The translations under genes were made by a program, and so were the position numbers. Shown here piece by piece: positions 55,801 through 63,014 of a DNA stretch of 64,000 nt. Numbering within the stretch: the first letter of the stretch is position 1; every line of letters begins with the position of its first letter. The DNA is from Lujinxingia litoralis (GTDB taxonomy: Bacteria > Myxococcota_A > Bradymonadia > Bradymonadales > Bradymonadaceae). The notes under the pieces were generated by a model that was not told the DNA's origin, ran no database searches, and worked only from the letters and a program-made list of their open reading frames with translations. Where the stretch lies: contig NZ_QHKO01000002.1 of the NCBI RefSeq assembly GCF_003260125.1, positions 62,001 through 126,000 of the forward strand, written 5' to 3'.

Positions 55801-58013
55801 CGGAAAGCGCGCTGGTACGCGCCGCTCGCCGCCTGGAAATGGCCCGTTATATTACTCGGCACGGACTGGCCGACGCCGATCGCTTCTATCGTGAGGCCTG
55901 TGAGGCGACCTTTGTTGAGTTGATGGAAAGCGCTGGAGACGCAGAAGGTGGCGATGACGACCAGGTCGAGCGCGAGTTGGAGGCCGCCGCCGAAGCGCCG
56001 GCGGTGCTTCCGACCGATGTCGCGCATATTGAGGCGCTCTACACGGCGCTCCGGGAGACCCGGCGCTACACGCTCTTGCGTGAGTGCTTGCAGGCCCACG
56101 TCGGTCGCGAGGGGCTGAATCGCGAGCATCGCCTGGCCCTCTTTGAAGAGCTGGCCGACGTATGCGCTGAACACCTGGACGACTACGAGAGTGCGCTGCG
56201 TGCCCTGACCACCTGCTGGCAAATCTCCGAAGATCCGGCGTATCTGCGCCAGATGGTCGAGCTGGCCACGCGCTTTGATCGCGTTGAGGACGCCATTGGC
56301 TTCCAGCGGCGCCATTTCGATCGCCTGACGCTGCGTCTGGAGACGTCGGTGGAGGAGCGCATTCAGTCGGCCATCTGGCTCGGTCGCCTGCTGCTTGGAA
56401 CAGGAGAGGAGGCGCATCTGGAGCAGGCCATCGATTGCCTTGAAGACCTGGTCCATGATTACGACGGCCTGGAGGTGTTGCACCGGGCTGAGCGACTGCT
56501 GGCTCGTGCGCATATGCGCGCCGGTAGTGGTCGCCGAGCTGCGGAGCTCTTCGAGAACGTGCTCAAGTTCCAGGTCATCGGAGAGGAACTCGATGACTGG
56601 CGTGCGCTGGTGGATGTGCGCCACAGGCTGCTCGGCGATGTCAGCGGGGCTTACACGCTGCAGTGGCAGATTGTGCGTGCCTTCCCCGACTCACGGGCCG
56701 ATCTCGACCTGTTGATCGACCTGGCGGCCGAGGCCGGTGAGGTTGTCGATTGTGTTGAGCAGCTCGCGCAACTCTCCAACGCCACGAGTTCCGGGGCGAA
56801 GGTCGATCTGCTCGCGCGGGCGGCCGAGGCCGCCGACGAAGAGTTGGGCCATGTGGAAGAGGCCTCTCGTTACTTCGAGCGCCTCATTGAGCTCTGCCAA
56901 CATGATGAGGAGCGTTGCCTTTACTTCCGCCGTCGCCGCGCCTTCTGTCTGGCCCGTATGGCCGGACGCGAGGCTCGGGCGATGGCTGCCTTCCGCGAGT
57001 TGATCGCGGAGGAGCCCTTTGAGCCGACGAATTACCGTGGGTTGGAGACGCTCTTCGACCGCGTGCAGGCTCACGATCGCTTGCGTCTGACGCGTCAGAC
57101 CCTGCGTGCGCTCGGTGCCAGCGTGGAACTCAGCGAGCTACGCACCAAGACCACTCCTTCCCGAGCAGTCGACGGTGAGCTGGTGGAGCGTTACCTGATC
57201 GACGACGGGCTGCGCGGTGGGGTTTTCCAGGCCTTGCAGGCGTCGATGCCGCTGGTGGAGCGCATCTTCTCGGAGGTGCTCCCGCAGAAGAAGGCGCTCG
57301 ACGGTCAACGTCTTCGCAGTGGAGACCACCCGGTCTACGACGCGTTGGCCGACGGCTTCGCGGCGATTGGTGTCCTGAAGTTCCGCGTGATTGTGGGAGA
57401 CAGCGGTCCGGACCACCCGGTGGTGTTTGCGGAGAGCACGCCCACGGTGTGGCTCAACGAAGCCATGATCGAGGGCTTGAGTGAGGCCGGTCTGCGTTTT
57501 GTGGCCGGCTATTGTGCCGCGCTTGTGGTCAGCTCGCTGGCACCACTGATGAGCCTGGATGGGCGTCAGGTCTGGCACTTGATGGAAGGCGTGGCGCTGC
57601 GCCAGATCGGTCGTGGGTTCAGCGAGCGCGTCGACGTGCAGAGTCAGGAGTTCGGCGAGCAGGTCGGGGGGGCGCTAAATACCCCGGCGAGACGGCGTCT
57701 GGCCCAGGCGCTGGAGGCTCACGAAGGGCTCACTGCCCGGTTGGCTCAGGCGCATTGCGAGGCCTGGGGACGCGATGTCGATACCTTTGCCGCGCGTTTT
57801 GGCCTCTTGCTCTGCGGGGATGCTGCGGCGGCGGTCGAAGCGATGCTTCGGCTCGAAGGCTGGGGGCTTTCCCTGGAAGAGGTGGCCACACAGAAGCGAA
57901 TTCGTAACCACGAAGGCGTGCGTGCAATGCTGGCCTTTGCTCACGATGATGCTTTCCTCGAGCTGCGGTATCGTCTGGGATTGGCCGGCCGCCCCAGTTC
58001 GCTCGAGGTGTGA
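52827..58013 (+). CDS. Giant tetratricopeptide-repeat protein
   Basis: 1728 residues, among the largest in the window, made almost wholly of TPR-like helix pairs. Regular copies occur, for example AAEVYREALTYDPRHVPALRALGRLY, ALEHYLLVLEVRPNYLPALKSSARI, VAIGAWLEILNLDEANPRCYAALGRLY and AERYYRRALEVVPDFLPALEALGRIY. No catalytic motif, signal peptide or membrane helix is seen. C-terminal part (after about 1430) is different: a compact region with DHPVYDALADGFAAIG and VFAESTPTVWLN that may be its own domain. It likely acts as a protein-interaction scaffold. The start has GGAG upstream. It ends in a strong terminator. Confidence 0.88.
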   Translation: MAQSISDVFSRANDSARAQRRTARFVAPKSGEEERPVQQTPTLQLSQQAAEEARRAAFRPRETVALRRDVLEAFVAASLGDRAHVADDDAEVARRHVAVARACEALGDFERALESLRCAGIEQVMDWETAHLVRRLRRALGDDEAVLQALEQAVELSQAPSWAPTYLALEKASALWTMGAPAEVLLAHCDDELEAPGERASLDAFAALWATHLRCDALLEMGDVDQALAALARAALLPELSVDIRQALEARRAVWLHIFGRHDEARDLLNDLANQGRLPGDLDDLLVSLCFESGEEGRAFGVLRRSARQELRQGSHAVPLAMLHLTASDHPAAARDILRQGTEQDDDWTLLRLREHLLESEPEASGGGGAELIDVLNRRLEGPLSVSERVSTLTRLGRLYEVEAGLAEAAAEVYREALTYDPRHVPALRALGRLYTRRENWRGLADLYEREIATAGEGAGGWRRHFQLAEVYEHRLERDERALEHYLLVLEVRPNYLPALKSSARILSRLERWTQLADLFLGLVEVAPSRRQKLYLLDKVAEVAEQQLKNYEVAIGAWLEILNLDEANPRCYAALGRLYARTHRWEELIALNESEIALIEDREEVAATLLRNAEILEQQLGDLVRAERYYRRALEVVPDFLPALEALGRIYMRGGRWDEIVQMTGRELRTIEEPRAATRQLGALAELLETRLERRDEAVAIYEELLAMNPADGHVFSTLCRLYRQMGDWQHLEALLVHRLGMVSGAAELAAICGDVAMLAEWRLRDASKACARYLEALSYEPTNAHWLGGVARTWKRAGHAPAEIADQLEDLLMHATEPTLRDRYFMIIARLRERAEASPDASRAYRAHGAADSLENQIVLRVAMACAAERAQLAQARVRLPHHPLQALLAMGRAELSAGERDALAAEFELLPSAAKAFLSQEIELASAASSTDVRGLSADLVAVLHGHELFGDAPDGDLDVERQRLRALQARRMQEHAHYLTWTSLEASAAESALVRAARRLEMARYITRHGLADADRFYREACEATFVELMESAGDAEGGDDDQVERELEAAAEAPAVLPTDVAHIEALYTALRETRRYTLLRECLQAHVGREGLNREHRLALFEELADVCAEHLDDYESALRALTTCWQISEDPAYLRQMVELATRFDRVEDAIGFQRRHFDRLTLRLETSVEERIQSAIWLGRLLLGTGEEAHLEQAIDCLEDLVHDYDGLEVLHRAERLLARAHMRAGSGRRAAELFENVLKFQVIGEELDDWRALVDVRHRLLGDVSGAYTLQWQIVRAFPDSRADLDLLIDLAAEAGEVVDCVEQLAQLSNATSSGAKVDLLARAAEAADEELGHVEEASRYFERLIELCQHDEERCLYFRRRRAFCLARMAGREARAMAAFRELIAEEPFEPTNYRGLETLFDRVQAHDRLRLTRQTLRALGASVELSELRTKTTPSRAVDGELVERYLIDDGLRGGVFQALQASMPLVERIFSEVLPQKKALDGQRLRSGDHPVYDALADGFAAIGVLKFRVIVGDSGPDHPVVFAESTPTVWLNEAMIEGLSEAGLRFVAGYCAALVVSSLAPLMSLDGRQVWHLMEGVALRQIGRGFSERVDVQSQEFGEQVGGALNTPARRRLAQALEAHEGLTARLAQAHCEAWGRDVDTFAARFGLLLCGDAAAAVEAMLRLEGWGLSLEEVATQKRIRNHEGVRAMLAFAHDDAFLELRYRLGLAGRPSSLEV

Positions 58014-58036
58014 GGGTTTAGCGCTCTCGTGCCATT

Positions 58037-58072
58037 GAGACGCGCTCCCTTGAGGAGCGCGTCTCTTTTTTT
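58037..58072 (+). terminator. Rho-independent terminator of the TPR gene
   Basis: GAGACGCGCTCC (58037-58048) pairs perfectly with GGAGCGCGTCTC (58054-58065) around a five-base loop, followed by seven T. Confidence 0.95.
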
Positions 58073-58091
58073 CTTGTGTTGGTCGACGTGT

Positions 58092-58105
58092 TTAGTTTTG
58101 CCTAA
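58092..58105. promoter_or_regulatory. DtxR-family-like operator upstream of the metal importer
   Basis: TTAGTTTTGCCTAA agrees with the core TTAGGTTAGCCTAA of DtxR/IdeR boxes in 12 of 14 positions. It lies about 115 bases before the first importer gene, whose operon carries a DtxR-family regulator. Two further related segments (GGCTAGTTTAA near 58117 and GGCTAATTTGA near 58143) follow. Confidence 0.6.
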
Positions 58106-58205
58106 TTCTTTTTTGGGGCTAGTTTAACTTTGGGAATGGGGGTGGCTAATTTGATCCCTCCGGCCGAAGTTCGGTTTCGGCTGTACATACGAGGAAGGTA
58201 TGCGA

Positions 58206-59180
58206 ATGAAACCGTGGATGTGGATTGCCATGACGCTGCTAGTCGCAGTGGCAAGTGTGGGCTGTAAGCGCGCCCCAGACGAGGTGGATGAGCGCCCGAT
58301 GGTCGTGGCCACCACAACGATGCTCGAAGATATGACTCGCCACCTGGCGGGCGATGATGTGAAGGTCTCCGGGTTGCTCTCTCCCGGGGCCGACCCACAC
58401 CTCTATCAGCCGCGGCCCGGTGACGCGCGTCAGATCGCTGCGAGCGATATGGTGGTGATGAACGGGCTCCTGCTCGAAGGTTGGATGGAGGGCCTGGTGC
58501 GCCATGCCGGTGGGGAGCGACCCGTGATTGTGGTCGGGGATGCCATCCCCCGGGAGCGCCTGATGGAGGTTGATGGAGCGGTTGACCCTCATATCTGGTT
58601 TGACGTGAGCCTCTGGCGGGAAGGGGCCCAACACGTGAGCAAGGCGCTGCAGCAGCTCTTTGACGAGGGCGATGCTCGCCGCAACGCCATTGCCGAGAGG
58701 CATGCTCATTACGATAAAACTCTGGCGGAACTCGATGAGTGGACCCGCGCGCAGTTGGCGACCGTCCCGCAGGGCCAGCGTGTGCTTATTACCAGCCACG
58801 ACGCGTTCGGCTACTTCGGGCGGGCCTACAATCTGGATGTGGAAGCGATTCAAGGGCTGAGTACCGAGCAGGAAGCCAGCCAGCGCGATGTGATCAACAT
58901 GGTGGAGTTGGTGCGAAAGCGAAACGCGCCGGCGGTGTTTATCGAGTCCTCGGTATCACCGGGGCTCATTGAGCAAGTTGCCCGGGAGAGCGGGGTAAGG
59001 GTCAGTGGTCCGCTCTATTCTGACAGCCTGGGAACGGTGGAAAGCGGGGTGAACACATACATTAAGATGGTGGAGACCAATGTTCAGCTGATCACCGGGC
59101 AGCTTGGCGGTTCACCCCAAGCCTTCGAGAGTTCGGTGGTGCCTGATGCGCCCGAGTCCGCCGGGGAGACTGACGTATGA
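58206..59180 (+). CDS. Zn/Mn ABC importer, substrate-binding lipoprotein
   Basis: 324 residues of the cluster A-I (TroA/ZnuA/MntC) metal-binding protein family. A short export signal ends in VASVGC, then LVVATTTMLEDMT-like start of the domain. Likely metal ligands are His in SPGADPHLYQP, His in VDPHIWFDV, His in ITSHDAFGYF and Asp in YSDSLG. Three His plus Asp resembles TroA/ZnuA-type sites, which take zinc or manganese. I chose ATG 58206 because GAGGAAGG sits at a good distance; ATG 58200 is too close. Its end overlaps the ATPase gene by four bases. Confidence 0.92.
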   Translation: MKPWMWIAMTLLVAVASVGCKRAPDEVDERPMVVATTTMLEDMTRHLAGDDVKVSGLLSPGADPHLYQPRPGDARQIAASDMVVMNGLLLEGWMEGLVRHAGGERPVIVVGDAIPRERLMEVDGAVDPHIWFDVSLWREGAQHVSKALQQLFDEGDARRNAIAERHAHYDKTLAELDEWTRAQLATVPQGQRVLITSHDAFGYFGRAYNLDVEAIQGLSTEQEASQRDVINMVELVRKRNAPAVFIESSVSPGLIEQVARESGVRVSGPLYSDSLGTVESGVNTYIKMVETNVQLITGQLGGSPQAFESSVVPDAPESAGETDV

Positions 59181-59935
59181 GCACCCAGCTGGCTCTGGAG
59201 ATCCGCGACCTCAGCCTGTCGTACGGCGTTGTGCGCGCAGTAGAAGATGTCAATCTCAACATTGAGCAGGGGCGGCTGGTGGGGATTATCGGTCCCAACG
59301 GGGCAGGAAAATCCACGCTGATCAAAGCCATCGCCGGCGCAAAGGACCCCGATCACGGTACGATTCGTATCGTGGGAGAGACGGGGCGAGCGGGGCGTCG
59401 GAAATTGACCTACGTACCGCAACGCGGGGCAGTGGACTGGGATTTTCCGATCTCCGCCGAAGGGGTGGTGCGTCAGGGGCGCTTCGGAGGGCTGGGGCTC
59501 TTGCGTCGCTTCGGAAAAGCCGACCGCCGCGCAGTACAAGACGCGCTGGACGCCGTCGCGATGACGTCGCTCAAAGACCGCCAGATTGGAGAACTCTCCG
59601 GAGGACAGCAGCAGCGGGTCTTTCTTGCACGTGCGTTGGCTCAAGGGGGGGAGGTCTTTTTGATGGATGAACCCTTCGCCGGAGTCGATGCCGCGACCGA
59701 GAAGGCCATTATGGCTGTGTTACGTGAGCTTCGTGATGCAGGCAAAACGGTGCTGGTGGTGCACCACGACCTGGTTACGGTGGCGGACTACTTCGACGAA
59801 ATCGTCCTGCTCAATCGTACGACCGTCGCTCATGGCCCAACCTCCCGGGTCTTTACCCCCGAGAACATGCGCGCGACCTACGGAGGGCATTTGGCCATCT
59901 TCGACGCGCAGAGTCAGATCGAGGCCGTGGAGTAG
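59177..59935 (+). CDS. Zn/Mn ABC importer, ATP-binding protein
   Basis: 252 residues, single ABC domain. Walker A GPNGAGKST, Q-loop YVPQRGAVDWDFPIS, ABC signature LSGGQQQRVFLARALAQ, Walker B EVFLMDEPFAGVD, H-loop VLVVHHDL. The Q-loop sequence with VDWDFP is typical of the manganese/zinc/iron branch. ATGA overlap with the binding-protein gene, and four bases before the first permease, so the operon is translated in step. Confidence 0.95.
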   Translation: MSTQLALEIRDLSLSYGVVRAVEDVNLNIEQGRLVGIIGPNGAGKSTLIKAIAGAKDPDHGTIRIVGETGRAGRRKLTYVPQRGAVDWDFPISAEGVVRQGRFGGLGLLRRFGKADRRAVQDALDAVAMTSLKDRQIGELSGGQQQRVFLARALAQGGEVFLMDEPFAGVDAATEKAIMAVLRELRDAGKTVLVVHHDLVTVADYFDEIVLLNRTTVAHGPTSRVFTPENMRATYGGHLAIFDAQSQIEAVE

Positions 59936-59939
59936 AACG

Positions 59940-60875
59940 ATGGCAGGTGGCAGTGAGAGTGTGTTCTGGCAGCGGGCGCTAGAGTTTTTTGCGATGCAGT
60001 ACGACTTCGCCCTCTATGCCCTGGTGGCCGCGGTGCTGGTCGGTGCCATCTGTGGGCTGGTCGGCACCTTTATGGTCTTGCGCGGCATGTCGTTGGTGGG
60101 GGACGCCGCCGGGCATGCAACCCTTCCTGGCGTCGGGGTGGCCTTTCTGCTTACGGGCACCAAGAGCGCGCCAGCGTTGTTGCTGGGGGCAATGGCGAGC
60201 GCGGTGCTGGGGGCCATGACGATCACCTGGCTGAGCCGCGGGCCCAAAGTGCGTCCGGAGGCGGCGATCGGCATCGTGCTCTCGACCTTTTTTGGGCTTG
60301 GGATTGTGTTGCTTTCTTACATTCAGACCTCTCCCACCGGCCAGCAGAGTGGGCTCTCGGATTACCTCTTTGGAAACGCCGCCGCCGTCACGCCAGCGCA
60401 AATCTGGGTGGTGGGTGGCGCGGGATTGCTGCTGTCCATGCTGGTCGTCGTCTTTTATCGACCGCTCTCGTTGATGGTGTTCGATGAGCGCTTTGCTCGC
60501 TCCATCGGCTTGCCTACGCAGTGGCTGGAGTTGGGGTTAATGTCGGCGCTGGCGGTCGCTGTCGTGCTCTCGATTCAGGCCGTGGGTGTGATTCTGGTGG
60601 CGGCGATGCTGATCATCCCTCCCTCGGCGGCACGCTTGATTTCCGGCCGGCTTGTGGGAGTCATGGTCGGTGCGATGGTGATTGGCGCGCTGAGCGGCGC
60701 GCTTGGGGCCATGCTCTCGTACATCTACGAAGGCGTCTCCACTGGCCCGGCAATGGTGCTGGTGGCGGTCACGATTTTTGGGTTCGCGCTGGTCTTCGGA
60801 CCTGTGGGAGGCGCGCTTCCGTCGGCGATACGTCGCGTTCGCGCCCGAAGCCTTGCGGCTGGAGGTGCATTGTGA
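59940..60875 (+). CDS. Zn/Mn ABC importer, permease 1
   Basis: 311 residues, about nine hydrophobic helices, ABC-3 family. Hallmarks: GLVGTFMVLRGMSLVGDAAGHATLPGVGVAF, SRGPKVRPEAAIGIVLSTFFGLGIVLLS, FDERFARSIGLP and AVGVILVAAMLIIPPSAARLIS. The ATG at 59940 is chosen because the longer frame upstream overlaps the ATPase gene. Its stop overlaps the start of permease 2 (GTGA). Confidence 0.92.
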   Translation: MAGGSESVFWQRALEFFAMQYDFALYALVAAVLVGAICGLVGTFMVLRGMSLVGDAAGHATLPGVGVAFLLTGTKSAPALLLGAMASAVLGAMTITWLSRGPKVRPEAAIGIVLSTFFGLGIVLLSYIQTSPTGQQSGLSDYLFGNAAAVTPAQIWVVGGAGLLLSMLVVVFYRPLSLMVFDERFARSIGLPTQWLELGLMSALAVAVVLSIQAVGVILVAAMLIIPPSAARLISGRLVGVMVGAMVIGALSGALGAMLSYIYEGVSTGPAMVLVAVTIFGFALVFGPVGGALPSAIRRVRARSLAAGGAL

Positions 60876-61774
60876 GTTGGCTTGTTGAGCCCTGGCAGTG
60901 GGGCGATTGGATGTGGCGCGGCATGCTCACGCTGAATCTGGTGGCGATCACCTCGGCGGTGCTCGGGGTCTTTTTGTACCTGCGGCGTATGAGTCTGATC
61001 GCCGATGCGCTGGCTCACGTTGCACTGCCCGGCATCGTGGTGGCCTTTCTCGTCACCCAATCGCTGCACGGCGGAGTGATGCTGGCCGGAGCCGCCTTGA
61101 TGGGGCTTTTGACCGCGGCGGCCATTGAGTGGGTCAGCCGTCGTCCTACTGTTCGTAGCGATGCCGCCATCGGGGTGGTCTTCACCGCGCTCTTTGCACT
61201 GGGAGTCATTCTACTCTCCACCCGGGTGCGTGATGCTCATATCGATACGCACTGTCTGCTCTATGGCGACGTGCTCGGAGTAAGCGACCGCGCGCTGGGG
61301 CTGGTGGGGGTGACGGCCCCGGCAGTTCTAGGGCTTGTGGCGGTATTCTATCGCTGGCTCAACGTCAGCAGTTTTGATCCGAAGTACGCCGTGGCGCTCG
61401 GGATTCCGGTCTCCGCGCTCAGTTACGGATTGATGAGTGCGGTCACCGTGACGGCGGTCGCCGGTTTTGAAGCGGTGGGCGCGGTGCTTGTCATCGCGCT
61501 GATCATCGTACCGGGAGCCACGGCGCATCTTCTGGCGCGCAACCTCAAAGGTATGCTCCTTGTGAGTGTGGCACACGGTGTGCTCTCCAGCTGGGTGGGG
61601 ATGTACCTGGCGATTGCGCTGAATATCTCGGCGGCCGGCGCGGTGGTGGTGGTCGGAGGGCTGCTCTACGCGGTGGCCTTTGTTTTCGCCCCGGGGCATG
61701 GACGCCTGTGGCTATGGCGCCAACGCCATCGATCCTCCTCCCGAGCACCCGATGGCTTGTCGCCCTCCGGGTGA
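60872..61774 (+). CDS. Zn/Mn ABC importer, permease 2
   Basis: 300 residues, ABC-3 family, a paralogue of permease 1: TSAVLGVFLYLRRMSLIADALAHVALPGIVVAF, RRPTVRSDAAIGVVFTALFALGVILLS, FDPKYAVALGIP and EAVGAVLVIALIIVPGATAHLLA. GTG start overlaps the previous stop. Two different permeases with one ATPase suggest a heterodimeric channel, as in Treponema Tro (TroCD) and related manganese systems. C-terminal tail is basic and short. Confidence 0.92.
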   Translation: MSWLVEPWQWGDWMWRGMLTLNLVAITSAVLGVFLYLRRMSLIADALAHVALPGIVVAFLVTQSLHGGVMLAGAALMGLLTAAAIEWVSRRPTVRSDAAIGVVFTALFALGVILLSTRVRDAHIDTHCLLYGDVLGVSDRALGLVGVTAPAVLGLVAVFYRWLNVSSFDPKYAVALGIPVSALSYGLMSAVTVTAVAGFEAVGAVLVIALIIVPGATAHLLARNLKGMLLVSVAHGVLSSWVGMYLAIALNISAAGAVVVVGGLLYAVAFVFAPGHGRLWLWRQRHRSSSRAPDGLSPSG

Positions 61775-61827
61775 TCTGTTAGACCCCCCGGCACCATCGT
61801 ATCCCCCCGAGTCCGGATCACGCGAAG

Positions 61828-62487
61828 ATGCCTACTATCTCAGTTGAAAACTACCTCAAGGCGGTCTTTCACCTGCAAGGCGAGGCCCGTGAGAGGGTCA
61901 AGACCAAGGCACTCGCCGACCATCTGGATATTTCGTTGCCCTCGGTCACGGGTATGCTCAAGTCCCTCGCTGACGAAGGGTTGGTTGACTACGTTCCCTA
62001 TCGTGGCGCGCTGCTTACCGAGCAGGGGCGAAAAATGGCACTGCGGGTGATCCGTAATCATCGCCTCATAGAAGTGTTTCTGGTGCACACCCTCGATTAC
62101 AGCTGGGACGAGGTGCATGCCGAGGCCGAACGCCTGGAGCATGCTGTCAGTGACACGCTTGTGGAGCGTATTGACTGCGCGCTGGGCTACCCCAGGTTTG
62201 ACCCGCATGGCGACCCGATTCCCACTGCGGATGGCGAGATCTTGAGGCGCGAGTCCATGGCATTGAGCGCCGTGGTCGCCGGACAGACTGTGCGCGTGGA
62301 GCGGGTCCTCGATCAGACTCCGGAGGTGCTTCGATACCTCGATCGCATTGGGCTGCGCCCTGGAGGGGTTGTTCGTGTCAGGGAGGTGTTGAGTTTCGAC
62401 GGCCAGATGTTTTTGACGGTCAACGGCAGTGATGTGTCGGTGAGTGAGAGTCTGGCAGCCCGTATGTTGGTGACTCCGGTGGAGTAG
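61828..62487 (+). CDS. DtxR/MntR-family metal-dependent repressor
   Basis: 219 residues. Winged-helix DNA-binding domain (VKTKALADHLDISLPSVTGMLKSLADEGLV), dimer and metal-binding domain with NHRLIEVFLVHTLDYSWDEVHAEAERLEHAVSD and GYPRFDPHGDPIP, and a C-terminal FeoA/SH3-like domain (GLRPGGVVRVREVLSFDG). HGDPIP is a hallmark of the family. It probably represses the importer when the metal is plentiful, through the box at 58092. It lies 53 bases after permease 2 and two bases before the DCC gene. Confidence 0.94.
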   Translation: MPTISVENYLKAVFHLQGEARERVKTKALADHLDISLPSVTGMLKSLADEGLVDYVPYRGALLTEQGRKMALRVIRNHRLIEVFLVHTLDYSWDEVHAEAERLEHAVSDTLVERIDCALGYPRFDPHGDPIPTADGEILRRESMALSAVVAGQTVRVERVLDQTPEVLRYLDRIGLRPGGVVRVREVLSFDGQMFLTVNGSDVSVSESLAARMLVTPVE

Positions 62488-62489
62488 GT

Positions 62490-62921
62490 GTGAGTGAGCG
62501 CTATGCGTTATCGGTACGGGTCTCAAGGCCACCGCCGAGGCCCACGCTGCTCTACGATGCGACGTGCGAATTTTGCACCTACTGGGCACGCCGGTGGGCG
62601 CAGAACATCGGCGCGTCATTGGCGCTGGAGGCACTTCAGCATCGGGAGGGGCGCTATCTCGAACTCAGCCAGCAAGAGCTTGAAAACGCGGTGCATCTGG
62701 TCGACTCCCAGGGGCGAGTCTGGCGCGGTGCGGCGGCGGTGTTCAGGGCCGCGGCACTACGCCGACGTTACGCCATCTTCTGGTGGGGATACCGTCGGGT
62801 TCCCGGAGCTCGATGGTTAAGTGAGTGGATTTATGCCTGGGTGGCGAACCACCGCATGACGGTCTCGCGTCTGACGCGTTGGATGCGTCGAGATCGTCCT
62901 GATGATTCAGATGCGTGCTGA
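62490..62921 (+). CDS. DCC-family (DUF393) thiol-disulfide oxidoreductase-like protein
   Basis: 143 residues. The DCC family has the motif DGxCxxC; here it is LLYDATCEFCTYW (Cys26, Cys29), with a thioredoxin-like fold. Second half has AAVFRAAALRRRYAIFWWGYRRVPG with several aromatic residues, as in other family members. Biochemical function is not established for the family. The GTG start lies two bases after the DtxR stop. Confidence 0.85.
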   Translation: MSERYALSVRVSRPPPRPTLLYDATCEFCTYWARRWAQNIGASLALEALQHREGRYLELSQQELENAVHLVDSQGRVWRGAAAVFRAAALRRRYAIFWWGYRRVPGARWLSEWIYAWVANHRMTVSRLTRWMRRDRPDDSDAC

Positions 62922-62973
62922 GCTGGCAGGAAGTCGCGTTGAGTTGTAGAGAGAGCTGGGCTTTCTTAATCAT

Positions 62974-62988
62974 GCGGCCGGAGGCCGC
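62974..62988. other. Small perfect hairpin upstream of folD
   Basis: GCGGCC pairs with GGCCGC around three bases. There is no T-run, so it is not a typical terminator. It lies 26 bases before the folD start region. Confidence 0.3.
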
Positions 62989-63014
62989 GGTCACCCGTGT
63001 TCAGGGGATGACGC

